Positions 1 through 6,891 of a DNA stretch of 40,736 nucleotides are shown here, in pieces. Both the position numbers and the translations under genes were made by a program. The notes beneath the pieces were generated by a model that saw only the letters and a list, made by a program, of their open reading frames with translations, did not search any database and was not told the DNA's origin. The DNA comes from Fimenecus sp045579305 (GTDB lineage Bacteria; Bacillota; Clostridia; Oscillospirales; Acutalibacteraceae). The DNA is taken from positions 1 to 40,736 of the forward strand of contig JAZNLY010000039.1 of NCBI GenBank assembly GCA_045579305.1, given 5' to 3'. The number at the start of each line of letters is the position of its first letter. The first letter of the stretch is position 1.

Positions 1-11
1 ACTTTCTTCAT
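1..11 (-). CDS. 5' tip of a leftward gene cut by the window edge
   Basis: Reading leftward there is a GGAGG ribosome site at 24-20, an 8-base gap and an ATG at 11-9, followed by AAG AAA before the window ends. This has the form of a normal gene start encoding Met-Lys-Lys. Only three codons are visible, so no function can be given. The 8-base inverted repeat at 46-71 would lie in its upstream region, and the gene would be divergent from sigG. Confidence 0.4.
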
Positions 12-45
12 AATTCCATCCTCCAAAACAGTGTAATTATTGCAA

Positions 46-71
46 GGTAAAATTTTACATTTTATTTTACC
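46..71. promoter_or_regulatory. Inverted repeat GGTAAAAT-N10-ATTTTACC
   Basis: Two perfect 8-base arms (46-53 and 64-71) are separated by 10 bases, upstream of the leftward gene at the window edge. The left arm also begins a 12-base self-palindrome at 47-58. An operator is possible, but in AT-rich intergenic DNA a chance palindrome cannot be excluded. Confidence 0.25.
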
Positions 72-325
72 ACATTAAAGTGCAGAACACAAATAAAACC
101 CTTCGTCATATTTTATGAAAAACGAGACTTTGATTTGTGCAAGATGATATATGATAAATGATTTAAGTTTTATGTTGATAATTTTATAAATACAGAAATT
201 TCTGTTCATAATATGAGTGAGCTTTTTGAGTGCAGAGCTTTAGATTCTTCGCATTCGCTCAGAATGACAATCACACTTCCTGACTCAACTGAATTGTACA
301 TATTAAAAAGTAAAGGAAGATGTAT
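72..325. other. Gene-free leader upstream of sigG
   Basis: No open reading frame is supported here. It holds a perfect 14-base palindrome ACAGAAATTTCTGT at 192-205 and a dispersed-repeat-like segment at 242-269. I found no convincing -35/-10 pair for sigma-A and no clear sigma-F/G-type promoter upstream of sigG, so where sigG transcription starts is open. It could come from a weak promoter in this leader. Confidence 0.4.
242..269. repeat. Dispersed intergenic repeat fragment (candidate)
   Basis: The segment contains TTCGCATTCGCTCAGAATGA with flanking ATTCT/AGAAT arms. From memory, very similar strings recur between genes in many gut Clostridia genomes. Only one copy is in this window, so repeat status cannot be shown here. 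Confidence 0.35.
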
Positions 326-1096
326 GTGCAATATAACAGGGTTGAAATCTGCGGTGTGAACACATCAAAATTAAAGGTGCTCAAAGAAGCTGAAAAGGTA
401 GCTTTACTGAAAAAAATCAAGGAAAATGGTGATAAAAGGGCTCGTCAGGAATTGATTGAAGGGAATCTTCGTCTTGTATTGTCAGTTATTCAACGATTTT
501 CAAACCGAGGTGAAAATCCTGACGATTTATTTCAGGTGGGTTGCATTGGACTGATTAAAGCCATTGATAATTTCGATATTTCTCATGAAGTGCGTTTTTC
601 TACCTATGCCGTTCCCATGATTATCGGTGAAATCAGGAGATATTTAAGAGATTACAACCCAATCCGTGTAAGTCGTTCCTTAAGGGACACGGCTTATCAC
701 GCTATGCAGATTAAAGAGAGAATTCAGAACACCTTAGGCAGGGATGCTACCATTGATGAAATCGCAAAGGAAATGGAGGTGGAGCCTGTTCAGGTGATTA
801 TTGCGCTTGAAGCAATTGTTGACCCTATTTCTCTTTATGAGCCGGTTTATTCCGATGGCGGTGACACAATCTATGTTATGGACCAGGTAGGAAGTTCGGA
901 AAGTGACGAGGACTGGCTTTATGAAATTGCCATAAAAGAGGCAATTAATGACCTTAGTGACCGTGAAAAGCAGATTCTTAATCTTCGTTTTATGCAAGGT
1001 AAAACCCAGATGGAAGTGGCTCAGGAGGTAGGCATAAGTCAGGCTCAGGTTTCACGACTTGAAAAAGGTGCTATCCGTAAGGTAAAAGAATATTGA
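326..1096 (+). CDS. sigG: RNA polymerase sporulation sigma factor SigG
   Basis: Forespore-specific late sporulation sigma factor (sigma-70 family). The protein starts close to the Bacillus subtilis SigG opening (RVEICGVNTSKL here, KVEICGVDTSKL there). Region 2 is well conserved (LRLVLSVIQRFSNRGE, DDLFQVGCIGL, FSTYAVPMIIGEIRRYLRD), and the C-terminal region 4 helix-turn-helix reads GKTQMEVAQEVGISQAQVSR. Length, about 256 residues, is normal. I prefer the GTG at 326 to the ATG at 320: the AAGGA site at 313-317 is 8 bases from the GTG but only 2 from the ATG, and the GTG gives the shorter N-terminus typical of the family. It is followed after 43 bases by a ylmC-like gene, a common clostridial arrangement. 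The identification is firm; only the exact start is uncertain. Confidence 0.96.
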   Translation: MQYNRVEICGVNTSKLKVLKEAEKVALLKKIKENGDKRARQELIEGNLRLVLSVIQRFSNRGENPDDLFQVGCIGLIKAIDNFDISHEVRFSTYAVPMIIGEIRRYLRDYNPIRVSRSLRDTAYHAMQIKERIQNTLGRDATIDEIAKEMEVEPVQVIIALEAIVDPISLYEPVYSDGGDTIYVMDQVGSSESDEDWLYEIAIKEAINDLSDREKQILNLRFMQGKTQMEVAQEVGISQAQVSRLEKGAIRKVKEY

Positions 1097-1139
1097 AAGA
1101 AAACCGACCATAACGCATATGATTCAATGAGGTGTTTTT

Positions 1140-1439
1140 ATGAATTGTTGCGTAACAGATATGCGTGAAAAGGAAGTTATAAACTTAAATGACGGTTGTC
1201 GGCTCGGTCCGGTGTGCGATGTGGAATTCGACACCTGTTCGGGAAGTATTATTACTCTTATTATTTTCGGTAGAAGCAAATGCTTTGGATTGTTGGGACG
1301 TGAAGAGGATATAAGAATTTGTTGGGATGAAATCAAGGTTATCGGAAACGATACAATCCTTGTAGATATATGTCTTCCTAAAAAGCAAAAGCAACAAGTG
1401 AAAGAAAATGTGTTTGACGCTTTATTCAGACACAGATAG
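1140..1439 (+). CDS. YlmC/YmxH family PRC-barrel sporulation protein
   Basis: A 99-residue protein of the YlmC/YmxH family, small single-domain PRC-barrel proteins conserved in spore-formers. The pattern NLNDGCRLGPVCDVEFD followed by a short beta-rich segment with FGLLGREEDIRICWDEI is typical. The exact biochemical role is unknown; PRC barrels usually mediate protein or RNA contacts. It begins 43 bases after sigG behind a GAGGTG ribosome site, so it is probably co-transcribed with sigG, which suggests forespore expression. An independent promoter for zapA begins just beyond its stop codon, so this gene probably closes the sigG unit, although no hairpin terminator is seen. Confidence 0.85.
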   Translation: MNCCVTDMREKEVINLNDGCRLGPVCDVEFDTCSGSIITLIIFGRSKCFGLLGREEDIRICWDEIKVIGNDTILVDICLPKKQKQQVKENVFDALFRHR

Positions 1440-1444
1440 TTGAC

Positions 1445-1473
1445 TTGAAATATATAGATTTCTGTGATACAAT
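1445..1473 (+). promoter_or_regulatory. Sigma-A promoter for zapA-U32-dut
   Basis: TTGAAA at 1445-1450, a 17-base spacer, and TACAAT at 1468-1473. The expected start point is about 35-40 bases upstream of the zapA ATG. This would make zapA and its downstream genes independent of sporulation-specific transcription of sigG. Confidence 0.65.
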
Positions 1474-1515
1474 AAGAAAAAGTATACATTTTATTGTATC
1501 GGGGTGTAAAAGTGA

Positions 1516-1884
1516 ATGAATAATAAAGTTAAACTTACTATCCGTGGAGTAAACTACTATATCAATACTGATGAAAGTGTTGAATACACTGAAGAGCTTG
1601 GTAAGAAAATTGACCAACGTCTTTCTGACCTTCTGGACAGCGGTCTTCGTATTTCCGTAAATCAGGCTACGGTTCTTGTTTCTCTTGAAATGGCTGACGC
1701 CCTTTCAAAAACCCTTAACGAGGTTGAGTCATTGCGTAACCAGATGAACGAATATCTTGAGGATTCTGCAAAGGCAAAGAGTGAAAGAGATTATTACAAG
1801 CGTGAGCTTGAAAGACTCAAGACGGAAGCAAAGTTCAAAAATGACCAGATAAATCTTTTTGCAAAGGCAAAGAACGATGAATAA
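1516..1884 (+). CDS. zapA: Cell division protein ZapA
   Basis: ZapA-family cytosolic protein of 122 residues. ZapA binds FtsZ and bundles or cross-links protofilaments in the Z ring. The N-terminal globular part opens with NKVKLTIRGVNYYINTDES, and the region LRISVNQATVLVSLEMADAL matches the family pattern (AVLAALNIADE-type helix). The C-terminal half (residues about 75-120) is a charged, Leu-spaced coiled coil, NEVESLRNQMNEYLEDSAK onward, where ZapA dimers pair. The start ATG follows a weak GGGGTG site. The last 8 bases overlap the U32 gene, so the two are translationally coupled. Clostridial genomes commonly keep zapA before a U32 peptidase gene. Confidence 0.88.
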   Translation: MNNKVKLTIRGVNYYINTDESVEYTEELGKKIDQRLSDLLDSGLRISVNQATVLVSLEMADALSKTLNEVESLRNQMNEYLEDSAKAKSERDYYKRELERLKTEAKFKNDQINLFAKAKNDE

Positions 1885-3889
1885 ACCGGAAATTCTCGCT
1901 CCTGTTGGTAATATTGAAAATCTCAGGGCTGCTGTGCTTTCAGGTGCAGATGCAGTCTATTTTGGTCTGGGTAATTTCAATGCAAGACGAAATGCACAGA
2001 ATTTTTCAGAGGAGCAGGCAAAAGAAGCAATTGAATATTGTCACAGTAGGGGTGTTAAGGTACATATTACGCTTAACACCCTTATTAAGGATACAGAAAT
2101 CAAGGATGCTGTTGAGGCTGTGAAAACTGTCTGTCAGCTTGGTGCGGATGCAATTATTGTTCAGGATTTGGGACTTGCAAGAATTATAAAATCAGTTTGT
2201 CCTGAAATTGAGATGCACGCATCAACACAGATGAGTGTCGGCACTCTTGAAGGGCTTTATGAATTAGAAAAACTCGGTTTTAAACGTGCCGTTTTACCAA
2301 GAGAATTGAGTTTTGATGAGATTAAATATCTTTGCGAAAATTCACCTCTTGACCTTGAGGTTTTTATTCACGGTGCTCTTTGTATGTGCGTTTCAGGCCA
2401 ATGTCTTATGAGTGCTGTGCTGGGCTCTCGCAGTGGTAACCGTGGTCTTTGTGCTCAGCCTTGTCGTTTGCCGTTTAAAGTAGAAAAAGGCACAGGACAC
2501 GACTTGAGTCTTAAGGATTTATCCCTTATTGAGCATATTCCTGAGCTTTACGAAATGGGCATCTGCTCATTTAAGGTTGAAGGCAGAATGAAACGACCTG
2601 AATATGTGAGTGCCGTTGTTTCTGCTTGTAAAAAATCACTTGATGATACATATACTTCTCTTGTGAGAAAAGATTTGGAAGATTTATTTTCCCGTTCAGG
2701 ATTTACTGACGGATATTATGAAAATACGCTGGGTCGCGATATGTTTGGTTTCCGTGAAAAGGAAAACGTACAATCTGCCACAAAGGAGCTTTTTAACAAA
2801 TACTCTTCAATTTATGAAAAAGAGCAATCGAGATTTAATGTAACCTTTACTTTCAATGGTAAAATCGGTGAAAATGCTGTTCTTACTGCAATTTGTAACG
2901 GACATACTGCTTCTGTACAGAGTGAAATGCTCTGCGAAGCACCTATTAACCGACCAATTTCGGTTGAAAGAATCCATGATGCACTTTCAAAATGTGGTGG
3001 CACACAATTCAGTGCTGAAAAGGTTGAAATCCTTGGTGATGTGGACTATTCACTTCCCGTTTCTGCACTTAATTCAATGCGGAGAAGTGCTTTGGAGAGT
3101 CTTGAAAATGAAATTATGGGAAGAATGGAGAGAAAGCTCTGTCCACCACCTGTTCCTACAGGTGTAAGCTCAAAAAATGAGAGAAAAATTTATTGCAGAT
3201 TTGACAATATTGAGCAAATTCCTGAAAAAATTGATGCTGATTTGATTTTTGTGCCTTTGGGTAGCGAAAATATAGGCTTTGGTGTTGAAATTCCTCACGG
3301 AATGTTTGGAAATGCAGAAAAAGTTGAGAAGATGCTCATTGACTCCCCTGCTGACATTTGTCTTTGTCACACTCTTGATGCTGTGGCTGTTGCTAAAAAG
3401 TGCAAAAAAAGAATTGTGGCATCTCCGTCACTGAATATTTTCAATTCTCTTTCGATGGATATGGCAAAGGATTTGAAAATCAGTGAAGCCATTGTTTCTA
3501 ATGAATGTACTGTTGAAAATTTCAGAAAGATTTCTGCCCCAATTCCTAAAGGAATTACTATTTATGGCAAAATTCCGCTTATGCTCACACGGAATTGCCC
3601 TGTTAAAAATGGAAAAAGTTGTAATGAATGTAGTCGACAGAGTGAAATCACCGACAGAATGGGTATTAAATTCCCGGTAAGATGCTTTATGGGATATACA
3701 GAAATTCTTAATTCCCGACCGATTTATATGGGTGACAGACTACACGAAATTCCGGGCTGTGATATTCTTTTCTTCAACTTTACAACTGAAACAAAGTATG
3801 AGGTTGCAAAGGTTATGTCTGCATACGAAAACGAAAAAAGACCCGAGGGTGAATTTACCCGTGGTCTTTTGTACAGAGGTGTTGAATAA
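1877..3889 (+). CDS. U32 peptidase-family protein (RlhA/YrrO-like, long form)
   Basis: A 670-residue member of peptidase family U32. The family signature spans residues 161-179 (EVFIHGALCMCVSGQCLMS). Cysteines at 169, 171, 176, 192 and 196, plus a later C-x6-C-x2-C cluster around residue 570, would suit the iron-sulfur cluster reported for RNA-hydroxylating U32 members such as E. coli RlhA (23S rRNA C2501). The length and the long C-terminal region match the collagenase-like/DUF3656 long form. True protease activity is not established for most relatives, so RNA hydroxylation is the more likely role, but that is inference. I chose the ATG at 1877, with AAAGG at 1863-1867; an upstream in-frame start at 1859 lies inside zapA without a ribosome site. 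It overlaps dut by one base (TAATG). Confidence 0.85.
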   Translation: MNKPEILAPVGNIENLRAAVLSGADAVYFGLGNFNARRNAQNFSEEQAKEAIEYCHSRGVKVHITLNTLIKDTEIKDAVEAVKTVCQLGADAIIVQDLGLARIIKSVCPEIEMHASTQMSVGTLEGLYELEKLGFKRAVLPRELSFDEIKYLCENSPLDLEVFIHGALCMCVSGQCLMSAVLGSRSGNRGLCAQPCRLPFKVEKGTGHDLSLKDLSLIEHIPELYEMGICSFKVEGRMKRPEYVSAVVSACKKSLDDTYTSLVRKDLEDLFSRSGFTDGYYENTLGRDMFGFREKENVQSATKELFNKYSSIYEKEQSRFNVTFTFNGKIGENAVLTAICNGHTASVQSEMLCEAPINRPISVERIHDALSKCGGTQFSAEKVEILGDVDYSLPVSALNSMRRSALESLENEIMGRMERKLCPPPVPTGVSSKNERKIYCRFDNIEQIPEKIDADLIFVPLGSENIGFGVEIPHGMFGNAEKVEKMLIDSPADICLCHTLDAVAVAKKCKKRIVASPSLNIFNSLSMDMAKDLKISEAIVSNECTVENFRKISAPIPKGITIYGKIPLMLTRNCPVKNGKSCNECSRQSEITDRMGIKFPVRCFMGYTEILNSRPIYMGDRLHEIPGCDILFFNFTTETKYEVAKVMSAYENEKRPEGEFTRGLLYRGVE

Positions 3890-4332
3890 TGAAAGAGTTA
3901 AAAATAAAGAAAGTCAGGGAAAATGCAAAAATGCCTACAAGAGGCACTGTGGGTAGTGCAGGTATGGACCTTTATGCTTGTATTGACGAGGCAATCACTC
4001 TTAAAAAAGGTGACAAGGCTATTATTCCGACAGGAATAGCAATCGGACTTGATGACCCACATTACGCTGCATTTGTGTATGCCAGAAGCGGACTTGCTAT
4101 CAAGCACGGAATCGGTCTTTTGAATTCCGTTGGTGTTATTGACAGTGACTATCGTGGTGAAATCTGTGTTGGTATTATAAAACAGACTGACCCTGAATAT
4201 ACAATCGAACCATTTGAGAGAATTGCACAGATGGTAATTCAACCGGTTGCATTGCCTGAAATAGTTGAGGTTGATGACCTTGACGAGACAGACCGTGGTG
4301 CAGGTGGCTTCGGCTCAACAGGGACAAAATAA
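3889..4332 (+). CDS. dut: Deoxyuridine 5'-triphosphate nucleotidohydrolase (dUTPase)
   Basis: Homotrimeric dUTPase, which hydrolyses dUTP to dUMP and pyrophosphate, keeping uracil out of DNA and feeding dTMP synthesis. All five family motifs are present in the 147-residue protein: motif I AGMDLYA (24-30), II ARSG (65-68), III GVIDSDYRGE (82-91, with the catalytic Asp), IV ERIAQMVI (110-117) and V RGAGGFGSTG (136-145). Length is normal. The ATG overlaps the stop codon of the U32 gene, so translation is coupled. The gene after it is separated by about 120 bases of repeat-like and AT-rich DNA. Confidence 0.97.
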   Translation: MKELKIKKVRENAKMPTRGTVGSAGMDLYACIDEAITLKKGDKAIIPTGIAIGLDDPHYAAFVYARSGLAIKHGIGLLNSVGVIDSDYRGEICVGIIKQTDPEYTIEPFERIAQMVIQPVALPEIVEVDDLDETDRGAGGFGSTGTK

Positions 4333-4372
4333 GTGCAAAATGCAAAGTGCAGAGTGCAGAATTATGACGATA
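4333..4372. repeat. Short iterated GTGCAGA/GTGCAAA tract
   Basis: Directly after the dut stop codon the sequence repeats GTGCAAA, TGCAAAGTGCAGAGTGCAGA at irregular steps. A related GTGCAGAG occurs at 230-237 next to the other repeat fragment. It has the look of intergenic repeat debris, and no coding function is seen. Confidence 0.35.
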
Positions 4373-4451
4373 AACTAAATTTCTTAATTTTTTATTATAT
4401 TTTGAAACAAACATCATTTTGAAATACTCTTATATACAAGGGGGAATAAAA

Positions 4452-5267
4452 ATGAAAAAGAAGGTTATTAAAGTTCTTTGTGTGATACTTGCACTTTTTC
4501 TACTTATTACAGCAGTTATTGTAATCGGTCTGGGTGTTTTAAGCTCAAAAGGTTATGGTCTTGCTCGAGGCAAACTCCTTATTACCGCTACCGGCTCATA
4601 TATGCTCATTGACGAAAATAATTCACCCATTGTGATGAGTAATCAAACCAGAAAAGATTTATTCGCAGACCTTTCAAGCGGTGATGAAATTCTTATACTG
4701 CACGATGGAATTAAAGAGTCTTATCCCGCAGGAACAGGTGCATATTATTGCAAAAAACTCAACGATGGCAAGGCAGAAGATATTTCCGCATCTGTTATTG
4801 ATAATCTGAACGAAATGGGTTGGCTTGAAAAAGATATTAATGGCACAAAAGTTGAATGTGTTAGTAAAAACCATAAAATTTCAATAACAATTCCTGATAA
4901 TTGGGAATTTGAAACCGACACGTATAATTCAGATTGGATTTTAGAAAACCTTGAGTCAATTAATGAAAATCCTACCTATAGAGGTCCTGCTGACACAATA
5001 AAATTTCGCCCCGCAGATTCAAATGAAAAAGATGGACAGATTATATTCAGATTTGATGATAAATTTGGAGTGTGTGGCACAGGACTTGAAAGCCAGACGG
5101 TTTACCTTGGTAAATACTCCGGTAATATGGGAATCTATGATAATGATGAAAAATGGAGTTTCATTGTAATTGACAAGGATTATGTAATCATAAACCAGAG
5201 TGGTGATTGGTGGAATGATTATGAAGTTGAGGTTATGGAAATACTGAGCACCATAGAAATTGAATAA
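4452..5267 (+). CDS. Membrane-anchored extracytoplasmic protein of unknown function
   Basis: I do not recognise this 271-residue protein. It opens with a Lys-rich MKKKVIK and one long hydrophobic helix (residues about 7-32), then GLARGKL. There is no lipobox cysteine and no clear signal-peptidase site, so a single N-terminal membrane anchor with an outside C-terminal domain is likely. The rest is hydrophilic, acidic and rich in aromatic residues and Asn (for example NWEFETDTYNSDWILEN and GDWWNDYEVE), as in secreted beta-rich domains. I chose the ATG at 4452, which has an AGGGGGA ribosome site; an upstream ATG at 4419 lacks one. The gene is followed by a strong terminator. Confidence 0.7.
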   Translation: MKKKVIKVLCVILALFLLITAVIVIGLGVLSSKGYGLARGKLLITATGSYMLIDENNSPIVMSNQTRKDLFADLSSGDEILILHDGIKESYPAGTGAYYCKKLNDGKAEDISASVIDNLNEMGWLEKDINGTKVECVSKNHKISITIPDNWEFETDTYNSDWILENLESINENPTYRGPADTIKFRPADSNEKDGQIIFRFDDKFGVCGTGLESQTVYLGKYSGNMGIYDNDEKWSFIVIDKDYVIINQSGDWWNDYEVEVMEILSTIEIE

Positions 5268-5275
5268 ATTACAGA

Positions 5276-5305
5276 AAAAACGGAAGAAAATTTTCTTCCG
5301 TTTTT
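5276..5305. terminator. Bidirectional intrinsic terminator
   Basis: A perfect 30-base palindrome: A5, CGGAAGAAAA, TTTTCTTCCG, T5. It lies between convergent genes (rightward orphan ending at 5267, leftward rqcP ending at 5308), and the terminal A/T runs allow it to serve both strands. Confidence 0.9.
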
Positions 5306-5307
5306 AT

Positions 5308-5550
5308 TTATTTAATTATTTCATACATATCCGAAGCTGTTTGCTTTGTGGCATATTCTGTGACTGTGAGGACTTTGTACTTTGTGATTTTTTCACCGAA
5401 TTGGATTTCCAGTATATCCCCTTCTTTTACATCATAAGAGGCTTTTACAACTCTGCCACTTACAGTTACGTGACCTGCGTCACAGACTTCGTTTGCAACT
5501 GTTCGTCTTTTTATTATTCTTGATACTTTTAAATATTTGTCTAATCTCAT
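5308..5550 (-). CDS. rqcP: S4-domain RNA-binding protein RqcP (YabO)
   Basis: An 80-residue protein made of one S4 RNA-binding domain (MRLDKYLKVSRIIKRRTVAN, then HVTVSGRVVKASYDVKEGD). In B. subtilis RqcP, formerly YabO, joins RqcH on obstructed 50S subunits and supports alanine tailing in ribosome-associated quality control. Length and the N-terminal RLDK motif fit that family better than Hsp15 or tyrosyl-tRNA synthetase fragments. The start at 5550 has GGAGGG upstream at good spacing; a longer frame to 5598 has no ribosome site. The mazG-(hup)-rqcP order matches B. subtilis yabN-yabO. The yabP, yabQ and divIC genes that usually follow are absent; a terminator and an opposing gene lie there instead. 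Confidence 0.9.
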   Translation of the reverse strand: MRLDKYLKVSRIIKRRTVANEVCDAGHVTVSGRVVKASYDVKEGDILEIQFGEKITKYKVLTVTEYATKQTASDMYEIIK

Positions 5551-5628
5551 AGGAAATCCCTCCAATTTTGCCTTTCCCATATGATGGGAAGATATCACGA
5601 GTATGACGAGTGACGGAAGGTGGGATTT

Positions 5629-5690
5629 GGGCTAAATTCCCCCCCTAAGTCGCTTCGCGACAGCTCCCCCTCAAGGGTGGAGCCCATTGA
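5629..5690. repeat. Hairpin-rich dispersed repeat element (candidate)
   Basis: The segment is bounded by GGGCT and AGCCC and contains GTCGC-TTC-GCGAC (5649-5661) and an imperfect hairpin, GCTCCCCCT against AGGGTGGAGC (5663-5683). From memory, the CTAAGTCGCTTCGCGACAGC core is widespread between genes in gut Clostridia. It separates hup and its terminator from the rqcP ribosome site. Confidence 0.5.
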
Positions 5691-5712
5691 GTACTCATAA
5701 AATAAAAAACAA

Positions 5713-5731
5713 GGGAGTCAGAACGACTCCC
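5713..5731 (-). terminator. Intrinsic terminator after hup
   Basis: Stem GGGAGTC/GACTCCC with a 5-base loop. Reading leftward it is followed by TTGTTTTTTATTTTA. It would end transcription from the hup promoter or the long operon before rqcP, implying read-through or a separate rqcP promoter. Confidence 0.75.
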
Positions 5732-5753
5732 CGATTTTTTTGCGAAAGTTTAA

Positions 5754-6026
5754 TTATTTAACAGCTGCTTTGAGTGCTGCGCCTGCTTTGAATGCAGGAA
5801 CCTTTGTTGCAGGAACTGTCATTGTTTCGCCTGTCTTAGGGTTACGAGCTGTCTTTTCTGCTCTTGCACGAACTTCAAATGTACCAAAGCCGATAAGCTG
5901 AACTTTGTCACCGTTTGCAAGTGCGTCTGTAACTGATGCGAAAACTGCTGCTACTGCTGCGTCAGCATCCTTCTTTGAAATGCCTGCTTTAGCTGCTACT
6001 GCTGCTACGAGTTCTGTCTTGTTCAT
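5754..6026 (-). CDS. hup: HU family DNA-binding protein
   Basis: A 90-residue histone-like HU protein that bends and compacts DNA as a dimer. The N-terminal helices MNKTELVAAVAAKAGISKKDAD are followed by the conserved core DKVQLIGFGTFEVR and the DNA-embracing arm RNPKTGETMTVPATKVPAFKAG. It is unusually rich in Ala in its helices, otherwise normal. The start at 6026 has GGAGG 8 bases upstream; five extra codons to 6041 would bury that site. It lies 50 bases after mazG and is followed by its own terminator, so it is probably also made from a nearby extra promoter, as expected for an abundant protein. Confidence 0.96.
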   Translation of the reverse strand: MNKTELVAAVAAKAGISKKDADAAVAAVFASVTDALANGDKVQLIGFGTFEVRARAEKTARNPKTGETMTVPATKVPAFKAGAALKAAVK

Positions 6027-6076
6027 TGTGTATTCCTCCAAAAAATTTTTTTGTCTTTTTTATTTTAAAAAGAACT

Positions 6077-6874
6077 TTAGTCCTTTTTAGCCAAATCCCA
6101 CAACTTGTCCAGTGTGGCCAAGTCTGTATTTTTCATATCCAAGCCTTGTTCGTGTGCCATTTTTTCAACCTTAGAGAAACGGCTTATGAACTTGTCCGTT
6201 GAATTTGTAAGAGCCTCTTCGCTGTCGACCTTCAAGAATCTGGAAACATTGACAACGGAGAAAAGCAAATCCCCAAGCTCTTCATGAATATTTTCCTGAT
6301 TGCCTTCTTTATATGCTTGTTTGAGTTCGAGAAGTTCTTCACTAATCTTATCGAAAGCACCATCAGCACTATCCCAGTCAAAACCAACCTTTGAGGCTTT
6401 TTTCTGTACCTTATCGGCACGCATAAGTGCAGGGAATTCGCGTGGAATTGAGTTCATTGATTCGGTCTGACTTTTCTGCTGCTTTGTACGTTTTTTTATA
6501 ACGTCCCAGTTTTCGAGCACCTGTTCACTTGTTTCAGCACTTACATCACCGAAAACGTGAGGATGACGTTCAATCATCTTTTTACAGATTCCGTCAGCAA
6601 CATCAGAAAGCTGAAACGTACCCTTTTCTCTTTCAATCTGTGTATGGAAAACAACCTGTAACAGAACGTCACCAAGTTCTTCCAACAACAAATCCTTATC
6701 GTCCTTATTGATTGCCTCGATAACCTCATATGTTTCTTCAAGGAAATCACGACGGATTGACTTGTGGTCCTGCTCCCTATCCCAAGGGCAACCCTCAGGT
6801 GAACGAAGGATTTCAACAATATCAATCAGATCATTCACATTGTAATTCTCTTTAAACTGAAAGTTTTCAATCAT
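6077..6874 (-). CDS. mazG: Nucleoside triphosphate pyrophosphohydrolase MazG
   Basis: MazG converts (d)NTPs to NMPs plus pyrophosphate, cleaning non-canonical nucleotides. The 265-residue protein has two MazG repeats: the N-terminal one carries CPWDREQDHKSIRRDFLEETYEV and EELGDVLLQVVFH, and the second carries SEELLELKQA and EELGDLLFSVVNVSRF. The Glu/Asp sets EExxE and ExxD that bind magnesium are intact in both. In B. subtilis YabN the MazG part is fused to a tetrapyrrole-methylase domain; that domain is missing here, so this is the E. coli-like form. It sits between the flippase and hup, with 17- and 50-base gaps. Confidence 0.95.
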   Translation of the reverse strand: MIENFQFKENYNVNDLIDIVEILRSPEGCPWDREQDHKSIRRDFLEETYEVIEAINKDDKDLLLEELGDVLLQVVFHTQIEREKGTFQLSDVADGICKKMIERHPHVFGDVSAETSEQVLENWDVIKKRTKQQKSQTESMNSIPREFPALMRADKVQKKASKVGFDWDSADGAFDKISEELLELKQAYKEGNQENIHEELGDLLFSVVNVSRFLKVDSEEALTNSTDKFISRFSKVEKMAHEQGLDMKNTDLATLDKLWDLAKKD

Positions 6875-6891
6875 AACGTTACCCTCTTATT

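Noticed and set aside
177..213. Sigma-F/G-type promoter upstream of sigG
   Set aside because: CATAATA at 207-213 fits the -10 pattern, but no acceptable -35 lies at the needed distance, so it was not listed.
734..997. Leftward open frame inside sigG
   Set aside because: It is antisense to a conserved sigma factor, has no ribosome site and gives no recognisable protein; it is a shadow frame.
1859..1876. Upstream extension of the U32 gene
   Set aside because: The added six residues lie in zapA and have no ribosome site; the ATG at 1877 has AAAGG at proper distance.
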